DNA of 64,000 nucleotides from Drechmeria coniospora (taxonomy: Eukaryota > Ascomycota > Sordariomycetes > Hypocreales > Ophiocordycipitaceae). The translations under genes and the position numbers were made by a program. Within the stretch, counting starts at the first letter, position 1; each line of letters begins with the position of its first letter. Of the stretch, positions 35,728-47,569 are shown piece by piece. The notes under the pieces were generated by a model. That model searched no databases. It saw only the letters and a list, made by a program, of their open reading frames with translations, and was not told the DNA's origin. The DNA lies in contig NC_054389.1 of assembly GCF_001625195.1 (NCBI RefSeq), positions 1,426,001-1,490,000 of the forward strand, given 5' to 3'.

Positions 35728-38700
35728 ATGGCTACAAACGGTGCGCACGAGGCGTTTGTGCCATCGGATGTCTTGGAGGCTGTCATGACCATGAGAACCG
35801 GGGAACAACACAGCAAGATCAACGCTCATCAATATCTGGAACGCTTTCAGAAATCCGTTCGTCGCCATTCCCATACTGCACTGCCTCTATAGACGCTGAC
35901 ATGTTGCGCATTCAGAAAGCTTCATGGGCCACCGTCATGGGGATACTCCAGGCCAAGGCCGAGCCCGAGGCCACGCTCTTTGCCGCCATCACACTTCGGG
36001 GCAAGGCAAGTCGCGCCTGCGCAGAATCTTGCCTCGACGTGCGCACCAGCGGCTAACTATCCTTCTAGTTGACATACGACCTTTCAGCTCAAGTCTCCGT
36101 CGACGAACTTCCCGCACTCCGGACCCAGATCCTGCTCCTCCTGAAGCACTTTGCGCCAGGCCCGAAGCCCATCCGAGTGCAGCTCTGCGTTTGCCTCGCC
36201 ATCTTGGCTATACAAATGAAAGACTGGCACGATGTCCTTGCGTCCGTCGTGCAGTCGTTTGGCGACGGTCCCGAGAGCCATGCATGCATTCTTGACTTCC
36301 TGCGAGTCCTTCCCGAGGAGGTGACCGAAGGTCGAAAAATCACCCTTTCTGTACGTGGATCCAGCGACCTCCGGCCCGGCACGCCGTCTCGAGTCACCAG
36401 GTTCTCGACTGCGAGGCACCGTCATTCGGCATGGTCTAACTTGTTTTCGATGTAGGAAGATGACCTTGCCGCACGTTCACAGGCCCTGCTAGGAGACAGC
36501 ACGAGACAAGTTGTGCAGCTCCTCATCAACTACGCCCAGTCCTCGCGTAAGTGCTTGTGAATCGCTTGGTCCGGCTTTTTCCTGTCGACCTCGACGCTGA
36601 CGTCAACTTCGCAGCCGCCGCCGCCCGCAACCCCCAGCTGATGGAATGCATCACCTCCTGGTTGAGGGAGGTGCCCGTCGCCGACATCGTCAACTCGCCC
36701 TTGCTGAACGTCATATTTGATGGTGTTTCCAGCGACGAATGTGGCCAGGAAGCGTCCGAATGCCTTTGCGTTCTTCTCAGGGAAGCGAGCGACGTTGATG
36801 AAAGTCAAGATGTCGTTCACGCCCTCTTCCCCCGCGTCCTCGCCCTTCGACCTCAGATCGCAAAGGCGGCGGAGGAGGAGGATACGGAAAAGCTCAAGTC
36901 CTTGACAAAGGTCTTTGCCGCTTCTGCCGAGAGCTGGGTCGTCGGAATCGCCCGTCAACCGGCTCAGTTCAAGCCCCTGGTCGACGCCGTTCTCGAATGC
37001 GCCGCCCGGGATACGGATCGAGACGTCATCGAGCACACATTTACCTTCTGGTATGATCTCAAGCAGTACCTCGTTCTCGAAATATACATGCAAGGCCGCC
37101 TGGAAATGGTCGACGTCTATTCAAAGTTGGTGGACATCCTCCTGAAACACCTGCAATACCCGACGCCGGATTCCGGCAATGAAGCAGACCTGTTCGACGG
37201 GGACCGCGAGCAGGAGGAAAAGTTCCGGGAATTCCGTCACCAAATGGGCGATGCCCTGAAGGATGCCTGCGACGTCATGGGCGTCACCGATTGCCTAACC
37301 AAGGTGCTCCATGCCGTCCAGCTCTGGATGCAAAAGTATGCCGGTCACGTCTCGGGCACCAGCGTCCCCCACTGGCAGGAGCTTGAGGCTCCCCTGTTTG
37401 CCATGCGCGCCCTTGGCCGTATGGTCGACAAGGACGAAAGCATCGTCATTCCTCAACTCATGCCGCTGCTTGTCCAGATGCCCACCCACGAAAAGTTGCG
37501 CTTCGCGACCATCATGGTCCTGGGGAGGTATACGGAGTGGACGGCGGCGCACCCCGAGTATCTGGAGCCGCAGTTCAACTATATTGTCAGCTCGTTCCAG
37601 TCCGACTCGAGGGAGATCATGCGAGCTGCCGCACTGTCCATCAAGTTCTTCTGCACCGACTGCAAGCATCTGCTGAGCGGTCAAGTCGTCCAGCTGCAGG
37701 CGTTTTACGACCAGACCTTGGACAAGCTTCCGGACGTCAGCAAGGAGGAGATGACCGAGGGCGTCGCGAATGTCGTCGCCGTCCAGCCTGTGGCCGAGAC
37801 GTATCGGCTCCTGAAGCTTTACTGCGACCCTCTTGTGCAGAGGCTGATGTCCAAGGCCAACGGTGCAACGGATGAGGAAGGAAAGCTGGCCGTCGCAGGT
37901 AAGCATGAGCTCCTTCCAGAGCCGAAGAGGCACCGCTGACCCGAGGAATGTAGACCACCTTCAACTCATCACCATCTTCACCCAGAACGTGACGCCATCG
38001 GTCAACCCGGGAGAGGAGAACCCTGCGGTCAAGTACTGGCAAGAGGTATTCCCCATCCTGTCGACGGTCCTAGACAACTTCCTGGACTTTGGTCCCATCT
38101 GCGAGCGGATTTGCCGATGCTGGCGCAATATGATCATCTCGTACCGCACCGCCATGGCTCCGCTGCTGCCGGACATGGCGAATAAGCTGGCAAGCAGCTT
38201 CAACGTCGCTCGGGAAGGTTGCTTCCTTTGGGTCACCTCGGCCATCCTGCGCGAGTTTTCGGAGGATCGCGAGAATGTCAACCAGGCGACGAGGGACAAC
38301 ATTTATACCTTCTTCGAGGCTCAGACAACGGCCTTTCTTCGCGTCATGACGGAACTCCAGCCTAAGGAGCTGCCGGATGTCATTGACGACTTCTTCCGCC
38401 TCGTGATCGATGCGCTGCTGTACTGTCCACAGAGACTGGTGCCCTCGCACCTCTTGGTGCCGGTTCTCGAAGCTGCCATCTATGCGCTAACGCTGGAGCA
38501 GCGGGATCCTCTGTCGTCGACGTTGCACTTTGTGCGAGATTTGTTGTCGTATGGAGGCAACAATCCGGCCAGCAGCGAGGGCCTACCGGAGCCGACCGCG
38601 GGAGAGATCCGGGGCATCATCAAGAACCTCCTGATGAGCCACGGCACAAACCTGACGAAGCAGGTCATGGCCGGAATGATGATCACCTTCCCGCGAGACT

Positions 38701-38993
38701 GCTTCGCCGACGGTAGCGGGGTCCTCCTGGCCATGTTCGAGCTCCTGCCGGCGGAGACGACGGAGTGGGTGTCCCACACGATTCAGCTGCTGCCCCCGGG
38801 AACCGTGACGGCAGCGGAAGCCCAGAGATTGGTGACGAAGATCAGGGAACGGCTGCAATCTGGTGACTCCAGCGGCCTCCGGCACGTCAGGGTGCTGCTG
38901 CAGGACTTTACAAACTCGTACCGTCGACGGAACGTGGCTCCTCGTGATGGCCTCGGCCAGCTGGAGGCCACCCGCTTCCAGTTTTCCGGCTGA
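35728..38993 (+). CDS. MTR10: importin-beta family nuclear import receptor Mtr10 (transportin-SR-like)
   Basis: Six exons (35728-35856, 35916-36005, 36069-36350, 36456-36546, 36615-37898, 37954-38993) total 2,916 nt and 971 residues, matching the yeast protein in length. Mtr10/TNPO3 imports SR-type mRNA-binding proteins such as Npl3 and takes part in tRNA retrograde import. The first helices read HQYLERFQKSKASWATVMGIL, followed by LTYDLSAQVSVDELPALRTQ. Later HEAT repeats include PICERICRCWRNMIISYRTAM, and the C-terminal region includes MLRNVAPRDGL-type sequence near the end. Intron 2 (36006-36068) is a GC-AG intron: the donor is AAG|GCAAGT and no GT donor nearby preserves the frame. An ORF-based prediction would therefore break here. 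Confidence 0.95.
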
Positions 38994-40959
38994 GTGAGGG
39001 CAAGAATACCATGAGTGAGGGAACTGGTTCCCTGGCGCAGGAATGAAAAAAAAAAACGACAGAGATACATTTGGAGGAGAGGGACGTCATAAAGATTAAG
39101 CGAACCATTGCAGGGTGTTGGAGGCGAAATCATAGGCCGCCCGGACAACGGAGAGCGATGGACGGCAGGCCGGTTTGCTGGGTAACGGGTCGCTGGCCAA
39201 GAATATATCGAGCCGAGAGAGAATCACAGCACCGTACAGGAGAGGACGTGGTGCTGATGAAGCATCTTGAAGCAGTCATACTTGCAGGCGGCATGTGGTG
39301 TGTGAACAGGGCTGCTGAGATGATCGACGTTGCGCTGGAGATTGTTTATGTTCCAATAGATCCCCTCCCCTTCCCCTGTCGCATGCGACTATGAGGATTG
39401 ATTATATCGTTTACTACGTAGCATTTCAAACCCAGACAGAGAGGCAGGGGGGTTCGGTACTCGGAATTCCTCGGAGATGAGGCTATGGAATGCAATGAAA
39501 GAAGTATATCCTGACAGCAGGGGGGGGGGGGGGGGGGGTGGTGAAAGGGGGCATCTGATCTGGGGGTAAAACGAAACATTTGAATGAACAGCACCGATTC
39601 GTCGCTCGGTAACACGCTCCAGATAGGGGTGTAGGTATGTTGATCTGCATGTAGCCGGAATAGGGCGTGCCCTGCCGCGTGCCGGGCAAGACAACGATCG
39701 GATCTCACAGCTCCGACTGACGGTTCTATCTCTTCATGAGAAAGACGTCACGGCGATGGGAAGAATTCATGAGGCAACAACGCGCCCCGGCTGGATGCGA
39801 GATGAAGCCGAGAGTGATGAGGCGAGGAACATGGATGATCGAGCAGCGAGGGCCTGCAAAGTTCCAGAAGAATCGGCCCTTGGTGTTGGGCATATTGCTG
39901 AGCGAGTGGCATGAGCCTCACGCCGGAGACAAGGAAATCTTCACGGCACTGCTGTCCTGAAGCCGCTTGACGCCTGGATCGGATAATAGATGGAGAAATC
40001 GGCGCTTGGGCCGTATCATTCTTAGTGGCATCGTGGCTGCTTGGAGATGGGAGGCTACGATAAAGGGAGTGAAAATGAACAAAGCACCCTCTGTAAAAAA
40101 GGATGCAAGACAAATAACAATGTCCATAGGAAATAGTAACGAACATGCCAGTTCGCATGTTTGCCACAATATGTGGAATCTGCAAGCCGAAATCTCCTTT
40201 GCGGCCGTCGTAGATTCGGGACATGAATTCCAAGTATGGACGAGTACGAAGCGTCGATTTCGTCTTTCAACTTGCCCTCGCTTTTGCTCCTCAATGCCAT
40301 CTTCCTCCCAGGAATATCAAAGATTCTCTGGCAAAGACCATGTAAAGCGTTCCTACATTTACCCAACCTCCCCCCCCACCCCCCCCTTAAGCAAGCTCCC
40401 GTGGAAGAAATCAGCGAACAAGACCAATTTGCTAGTAACCTATGAAATTTCGTTCTCTTTCACTCCTCGTCCTGTATTCACCGTCGTTTGACTGCCAATA
40501 TGAAGTCCAAAGCCCGCATTCACTCGAATTCGAGTGCCCCTGAATGTTGAAGGAGCGTGCCCCAACAACCTTTCAACTTTGCGGGAATCATAGAACACAC
40601 AACAATGCAAAATTCATCGCGCTCTCATCACTATGGGCAAACTCCCATAAATTGACGTGATCCCATAGATACTGGAGACTTGTACTCTCCCTCTTTTTTT
40701 CTTCATCGAATTAGAATCCTGCATGGCAAGCAATATTTTCGTCTCTCTTGATTCTTGAGACAGCTTTCTTCGCTCTCTTTGATATTGGATAGGTGTTGTG
40801 CTAGCCTCCGAAACCCTTCGTTAGTTTGTACAAGTCGACGGTGCTCCCCCTGTTCCGTTCTATTTTCGGTGCTCTCAGGACGGTCCTCGTTCACGCCGGC
40901 CCCCTTATATCTCTGTGAAATAGCCACGAAGATCAGAGTCCTTGTTCGGCAATCTCGAT
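38994..40959. other. MTR10 to Cys-rich gene spacer, no gene
   Basis: Two kilobases with no recognisable coding region. There is a run of 19 G at 39520-39538, a C-rich stretch at 40366-40388 and AT-richer sequence after 40,500. GTAC words are almost absent, in contrast to the other long spacers. The last ~400 bp probably hold the promoter of the next gene. Confidence 0.5.
39520..39538 (+). repeat. poly-G homopolymer (19 nt)
   Basis: An uninterrupted run of G in an intergenic position, followed shortly by a second short G-run. It is prone to length error in sequencing. Confidence 0.9.
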
Positions 40960-43900
40960 ATGCCTCGCAACACACGAGCTAGGACAGAAGCACCTGCTGT
41001 GCCCGAGCTTCCAACCGAATCATTGGAGTGCTTTATGGCTATGCTCGAGGCTCAGGAAGTCATTGACAGTGCGAATGCCAGACCAACTCAAGCTTCGTCG
41101 AGGGTAGCGACTCATATGGGTCCACCTCCCAAAGATGGCAAACGCAAGAGACGACAGGGAGAAGAGGACGAGCCTAGTTCCGAAGTTGTTTCTCGGGCAG
41201 TCAAAAGCCGAAGAACGACCGCAGCTCCCGCTCGGCGAGCCACGAACAACGCACCGTCCAAGCCAACTGTCGAGGATAGAAACCGGAATAAAGCCAGAGG
41301 TGAAAATAGTTGTACGTCGTGGCCCGTCACGAACTAGCCCCTGAACCCTTTTGCTTCCCAATTGAGTCTACAACTGTTTCCCGCATACTTACACTGGTGC
41401 TACGTAGTGTTGCCGGGGAAATTGAACGGTCAAAACGTCAACGTCAACGCGGCAAATAGTCGGACCGCGGGGACAGCGACGAGGAATACTATCGGACGGA
41501 CAAGGCCAGGGCCTAAAGGACAGAAGCGGGCGAGGGACGAAGGAGAAAGCGGTAAGTGAATCTCGTCATATCTTCCTCCAATTGGCGTGGTGGTACTCAT
41601 GTAAGAATCATACAGGCGAGAATGGCGATAGCGGTATCAATAACCATGCCAATTCTGGTCGGTCGACAAAGCGGACGAAGGTGGCAGCTGGGACCAAATC
41701 CAAGGGCACGAAAACGACAAAAAAAAAGGCGGCAGCGGCACCAGCAACGCTCAAGGGGAGGAAGAGGGAGCGAGCAGGTGAAAATATCGGAGAGGAAGGT
41801 GACGGTAAGCTTCCAGAACGGCGGCAACAAGCTCCGCACAGCCAGTGATCTGTTCTCCTTACGGTCGACATATGACATGTTGCTGACCAAATTAAACCTT
41901 TAGCAGGCGACGACGATGGTGATGCGATCAAGAAGCCGGCTCGCCGGAGAAGAAAGCAGACCAGGAGAGCAAGCGATGTCGGAAAGAAATGCGACTTCTG
42001 CCTGAACCATCCGATCGGAAAGGCAATGAATGAAAAGCGTGAGTGCGATTGGGTTAACGGTACTCACATTCTAGAGTGCACCAATTGCGCAAATTACCGC
42101 CATGACCATGGTGAAAAGGACCATGTGTGTAATATCTCGGGTAAGGGGGACTTGGAATCACCGGTATGGCGAAGGTATGCGGACAACCACCCGGCAGGCT
42201 ACGAGATTACCGCTTGCGACAGGTGCGTATCCAAGGGCATCGCGGGCTGCTGCGACGTCGACATGACCTTGGGATACTCTTGCGACCACTGCAAGAGCGC
42301 CAAGCTCGACGGATGTCGTGTAAACGGCCAGTTGGTTGAAAAGCGGCCAAACCCTCGACAAGGCGAGCTCCGCTGGTTCCGTCACGCTTGTGATACGTGT
42401 CGTAACTTGACGCCAAGCAAGAACCAGCCCGGCTGCAGCTGGCTTCAGGACCGGTTTTCCTGGGACCGGGCATGCCAACGGTGCTCGGCGAATCAACTGA
42501 CATGCTTGGGTTCCAGCTACGTGGTCGAGCACCCGACGGTGCTGAAGGTGCCAACCGTCTGGAGCGTGACGCACAAGCTGGACGGAGGCTGGTCGGAGCT
42601 GCGAGGGTGCACGCCTTGGAGGAAGAGCTGCGTAACCTGCCAGGCGGCCAAGTCGCACTGCCGGGCACTGGGAACTTCGGCCTTGTTTTCGTGCAACCGA
42701 TGCCTCCAGCTGGGCATCGACTGCCGGGTGGAGCAAGGTGATGGCACGGTGACGTCGGTGTATCCTCAATTTGATCTGAGCCGGGTTGGCTTCGGTAACT
42801 TCCTGCCCTTCAAGGCCTGTTCGAAGTGCATTGCGCATGGACGAAACTGCGACCGGCAACGACCATGCGATTCCTGCGTCGACAACGGTGATGAATGTGA
42901 CGACTACAGCGACAAGACGGCCGGCAACACCAACTGCCTGCCGGGGCGTCTTCCCGGTTGGCCCGGATGCCTCTACTACCTTGGGCTCGGCTACGGACCG
43001 AACGGTGTGAACGACGTCAAGGACGGCAGCCGGATGTGCCACTGGATCGGCCCGGCCATTCCGCTATACTCCATGGTTGGCGTTCGCGAGGCGACCGAGA
43101 CGCACGACGACAACGCCAAAGGAATCCTCGCCGTTGCCGAGGCGCTCGGGAAGGCGGCTCGGCCGACCGGTGTGCCCCCTCACGGCGGGCCAGGCGGAGA
43201 TTTGGCGCTGCGACCGCCCAGCAGCTTCACGGCCGAAGAGTTGGATGCCATGATCCTGCGCAACTGGGTGGGCCGACCGACGGTGCCCAACCTTCACCCG
43301 TCCTACTACGATGCCATCGAGGAAGCGGAGAGGGTGAGGGCCAGGTTGCGCGGCGGCGCGAGACTGGGGCAGCCAAGACCGAATCGAAACAGGAGCAGGG
43401 GCCAAAGCCAGGCGACGGCGGCAGGATCTGCGACGAGGAGCCAAGACAGCGGTCGTGTGATTGAGATTGAAGACGACATCGAGAGTGACGACGACGGTGA
43501 CGACGATGACGACGACGACGACGGCGGCGCCGGCGGCGAGGATGACGGTGACGGTGACGCCAACGTGCTAGACATGGTCGAGGAGGAGGACATCTATGAC
43601 GCCACGCCCCCTCCTGAACCGAGAGCCAATGCTCGAGGTGTAGTCGAGGCCGAGTACGGGCAACCGGTGGAACGGATGTATGGTGTCGGCCCTGCTTTTC
43701 AAGTCCACGAACCGATGAGGCCGATTCTCAACCCCCCCTCGCTATACATGGGCCCCTTCCAGCAGGCCCATGATGGCTCGACGCTAGGATACTATCCGCT
43801 CGACACCGGCATCGGCACGGGGCTCGATACGGGGCTCGATGCGGTGCTCAACGCGGCCCTCAATCCGGGCCTCGATCCGGCACAGGGACAGTTGCCAGGG

Positions 43901-44305
43901 GTGTCGACCTGGCCAACTGCGTGGGGCGCATACGAACAGTTCGGTGGCCTGCCACACGGCATTTTTGACGCGCAGAACACCATGACCATCGATCCTGCCA
44001 TAGGTTATGGTGCTGGAAACAATGCGGCACTGGGGGTCCATCCATCGGGGATGATCCCTCCAGCAGTCGAGCAAGCGGTTTCCCGCGAGCTACCGACGAC
44101 GGATGCATTCAATCCTTCCGAATGGTTCCACTCGGACACGAGCCTCTATGCCCGCAGCAGTTCCGAGGCCCGCAAAGCAAAGCAGACGTCGAGCGAAGAT
44201 GACGCTTCAGGGGAGGTGCTGGAAGCCGGCGAGCTCGACACCATCGTTCGGCAGCAGCAGGAAGCCAGGCGTCGAGGAAATACCAATACCGGGAGGAGAA
44301 GATGA
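40960..44305 (+). CDS. unrecognised protein with tandem Zn2Cys6-like cysteine modules
   Basis: I do not recognise a named family. Four exons (40960-41311, 41408-41551, 41616-41804, 41904-44305) sum to 3,087 nt, 1,028 residues. Exons 1-3 encode a Lys/Arg-rich, disordered part with KRKRR-like signals. Exon 4 starts with KKCDFC and continues for ~310 residues with repeated C-x2-C-x(6-11)-C units. Two unit pairs have the exact C-x2-C-x6-C-x(5-10)-C-x2-C-x6-C spacing of a fungal Zn2Cys6 cluster: CVTCQAAKSHC with CNRCLQLGIDC, and CSKCIAHGRNC with CDSCVDNGDEC. Two further pairs are looser. An Asp tract (~residues 755-780) and a Gly/Leu/Asp tetrapeptide region follow. Nuclear, DNA- or RNA-binding function is plausible but inferred. 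The exon 4 acceptor is a TAGCAG tandem, so one Ala may be optional. Confidence 0.8.
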
Positions 44306-45042
44306 CGAAAATCAAGTATTCCGCAGCTGGCCCCTCTGAGTTTGACGTGTATTTTTCTTGGCTTTTTTCCACTTTCTTCATGGAGTTGTATGCGATATCG
44401 AAGGTGGATGGAACTTGAAGCCAGCCTTGGGTGTCTTTGCTCGGAGGCGGTCTGATTTAGTGGCGTACTACGACTGTTGGAGTTGGGAGGAGCCAGGCAA
44501 GGCCTCAACATATTTATTTCTTTTGGGGGAACGGGTCATCGCTTTATCATTAGAGATTTTTGCAAAACCAAAAAAAAACCATGGCAGAAAAATTAGAGAT
44601 AGTCACGCCTAAGCTGGCGGCATTTTGGGATAATAATATGACGAGATTTGATTACGATCGATGACGATCAACGACGATTGACGATAATTGACGATGATAA
44701 TAAAATTGTACGCCTGGCCGTCTGATCGGCGTATCAGGCAGGCAGCAAGTATCACGAGCAAACGTGGCACAACGGTCGAGGGTTCACTTGACTGTCGGGA
44801 CGGAATAGCCTCGTTAGGCAGAATGCCGTGGAGCCTGGCAAGCGAATTGATGAGCTGACCAACATCATCAACCACTGGCCGGGCGGAAAGGATATCCCCG
44901 CAGTTTTGTTCCTTTGGCTCGCTTCACTGCTCTCCAAATCTCATGCAACTCATCACTCATGGCCGAGGGCAGTATCGTCTACTACTGGGACAGACAGCAC
45001 TACGCCGACTTGACCTAGAGTATCGTCGCCTTCCCGTGAGAG
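44306..45042. other. spacer before hydrolase gene, with TGACGAT repeats
   Basis: No gene seen. At 44650-44700 there are four or five imperfect copies of a GACGATNAA word. The remainder holds the upstream gene's 3' UTR and the promoter of the hydrolase gene. No GTAC-word island. Confidence 0.5.
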
Positions 45043-46357
45043 ATGACTTCTGACGCTTGCCAGCCAGACTCGCCCCCGCCCGCTTCGGAGGAAGGCGTCC
45101 CTCGCACGATTCTACAGTTCAAGAAGTATTTTGCCGATGCTCGCTTCCATCAGACTTTCCAGCTTCCTGCCGATCCCTCTCGTGGTCGTCATGCGCCCTT
45201 CGCCGTCAAATATGCCGACTTTGGCTTCCACCAGCGCAGCGGAGCCTCCCAGGAGCAACGGGTAGAAGAGGGGAAGGACGATCGCGACAAGAACGAAGGG
45301 GACAAGAAAGAGAAAATGGACGAGGAAGAAAATGTGCTGTTGTTCTTCGGCCCGCTGCTGGCGACGAGGATGTTACACGTCACCAAGGACGCCATGGCCA
45401 AGAGACATCACGTTCGCATCGTGAACCTGGACCGGCCCGGTATTGGGGGCACAGACGCAGTGCCGGCCGATAAGCTCCTCGAGACCTGGCGAGGTATGCT
45501 CAAGTACCTCGTCAGAACAACAAAGTGCCATTGTCAACTAACCGTCAGCAGACGTCATCCCGGCCCTCTTGCAGCACCTGGGCATTCGCCATGTTTCCAT
45601 CGTCTGCCAGAGCGGCGGCATCATTTACGCCCTGGATGCTATCTTGCACAACCCGCAGATCCTGCACCCGTCCCGGCCGTACCTCGCCATGGGCGGTCCC
45701 TGGGTGCACCCGTCGCACACCTCAGTCTCCACCATGGGCTTCGTCAGTGGCCTGCCCATCTCGCTGCTCGGCCAGACCGACAAGTTGGCCAGCTTCATCA
45801 ACGCCCGTGTAATTCCCCTCATGGGCTCCAGCATCAACCTCTTCGACAAGGCGAAGCGGTGGGTCCTGGGCGACCTGGTGGCGAACCATCCTCCCGGAGC
45901 CGGGAACGACACGGCCGAGGCGCGCTTCGAGGAGAGCTCTACCATGACCATGTTCCAGGCCGTCTTTGCCGAGGGTGTGGTTGGCATCTCGGAGGAGGCG
46001 AAACTGCTGCTGCGACGTGTCGACGGCGCCGTGGGCTGGTCCGACTGGGGAGACGTTGACGCTGCGGTGCCACGGCTGGTGCCTGCGCTGAGGGACGCTG
46101 GTATCACGGCCCAGCTGCGCGTCGACATCTTCTTCGCCGCCAAGGACAGCATGATCGGAAATGTAGGAAGCAAGGGGCCGTGCTGGCTGGAGGAATGCTT
46201 CCGGCGGGAAGAGAGGGGAGGCGGTCATGGGGGGCTCAAGGTGAGTTGCGCAACAATGGAGAGCGCAGAGCACGACACGGTGCTGGATATGCGGTGGGAT
46301 GCGATGGAGCAGATATTGAAGACCATTGCCGCAAAGGGCCGAGGCAGCGTGTTGTGA
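45043..46357 (+). CDS. alpha/beta-hydrolase-fold protein
   Basis: Two exons (45043-45493, 45552-46357) give 418 residues. The second exon opens with DVIPALLQHLGIRHVSIVCQ, then SGG. VCQSGG at the strand-helix turn is the expected nucleophile elbow (G-x-S-x-G pattern with Cys in the first position). An upstream RIVNLDRPGIGGTD segment matches the region after strand 4 in this fold. EHDTVLDMRWD near the C-terminus offers a candidate catalytic His. A charged Glu/Lys/Asp insert of ~35 residues interrupts the N-terminal part between strands. I cannot name a substrate or pathway. The frame is consistent across the phase-1 intron. It is convergent with RAS. Confidence 0.8.
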
Positions 46358-47569
46358 TGGCCGTCTCCGAGACCACCTCTATTTCCACCATGGCCTGGCG
46401 ATGGTTACGCGAGCCTCTTGGTACTGTCTTGCGCTCATGATCAAGTCCGCTTCCCGTCGGAGGAGGAGAAATCATGATCAGGCAAGCATTATCTGGCGCC
46501 AAGCCAGAGAAGAAGCAAAGCTGGCGGTGACAACCAAGTCACTCGGCTTCGAGCAAGACGCATTCGCAAAATATATGAGTAAAAGCAGGCCTCTTGACGT
46601 CCTTGTTGTTCGGAATGACGGGCGAGATCTAGATGTCAAGCAATCTATCCCCTCGTATACTGTAGACGTCGTTTCGCAAATCGGATACCGTAGCCTGGTG
46701 AACTGCCGGCGACTTTGCCATCGGAGGGAGGACCTGGTGGAATCAATGATTGAAAATGCAGCACCAAGATACGACGACGGAAGGTTGCCGTCGACCTCGA
46801 CGAGGAAGCCACAATGCTCGTGACAGACACCCGACCATGTCTCACACCCCCCTCCCTCATCCCCCCCCTCACATCCCCCCTCTCCCAAAAATAAAGATGA
46901 TGGGAAATGATGATTGCCTGCTCCGCCCCAGGGAAAACAGCGATCTCGACATGATGAAATGTCTGCATATACGATATCTGCAGCGACAGGGCCCTATACT
47001 CTCAACTTGTCCATTTCCACTACTTTCGTCGAATATTTCCGACTGACGAGTCTCGCTCGCTCAAACAGTCAACGTGCGCAAACAGGCTCGTTCCCAACCC
47101 TCCCCGTAATGATTCTTACTTACTCCTTCAGAGCGGGTTGTCCGCGTGGCACGACAAGTCTCGGTCTGTGCAGACCGCCAAGCGACAGCCATCTAGCAGC
47201 CGAACAGCGGTCGAAGGTAGCTGCTTGGCTGGCTCCTGGCCTGATTGATGTCGCCTGCGCTACCAGCGGCGCTTCGTAAAACGCCAAAGTATCGTGTGCA
47301 GCCAAGTTTCCCGTCCGATCCATTATTGGAATATTCGATCGTTGCTGCCGATCACCTTTGACCCTTCCACCCCTCCCCCTCCCTTCCTCGTCTCCCTTCC
47401 TTCCCTCCCAGAGCCTGGCCGATGGCCAAGGGCGGTTCCAAAGAATAAAAAATATCATCCGCCGCCTACCTCGCTCGATTCGGCGAGCTCGTACGACGTG
47501 TCTTTCATCTGGCCAACATCGTCCCGGCATGTGTTTGATCGCCCAGCCGTCTTCCCCGTGTTCGACAGT
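46358..47569. other. convergent hydrolase/RAS 3' spacer
   Basis: 1.2 kb between converging stop codons, presumably both 3' UTRs plus spacer. I see no protein family in its frames and no GTAC-word island. Short C-runs occur near 46845-46880. Confidence 0.55.
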
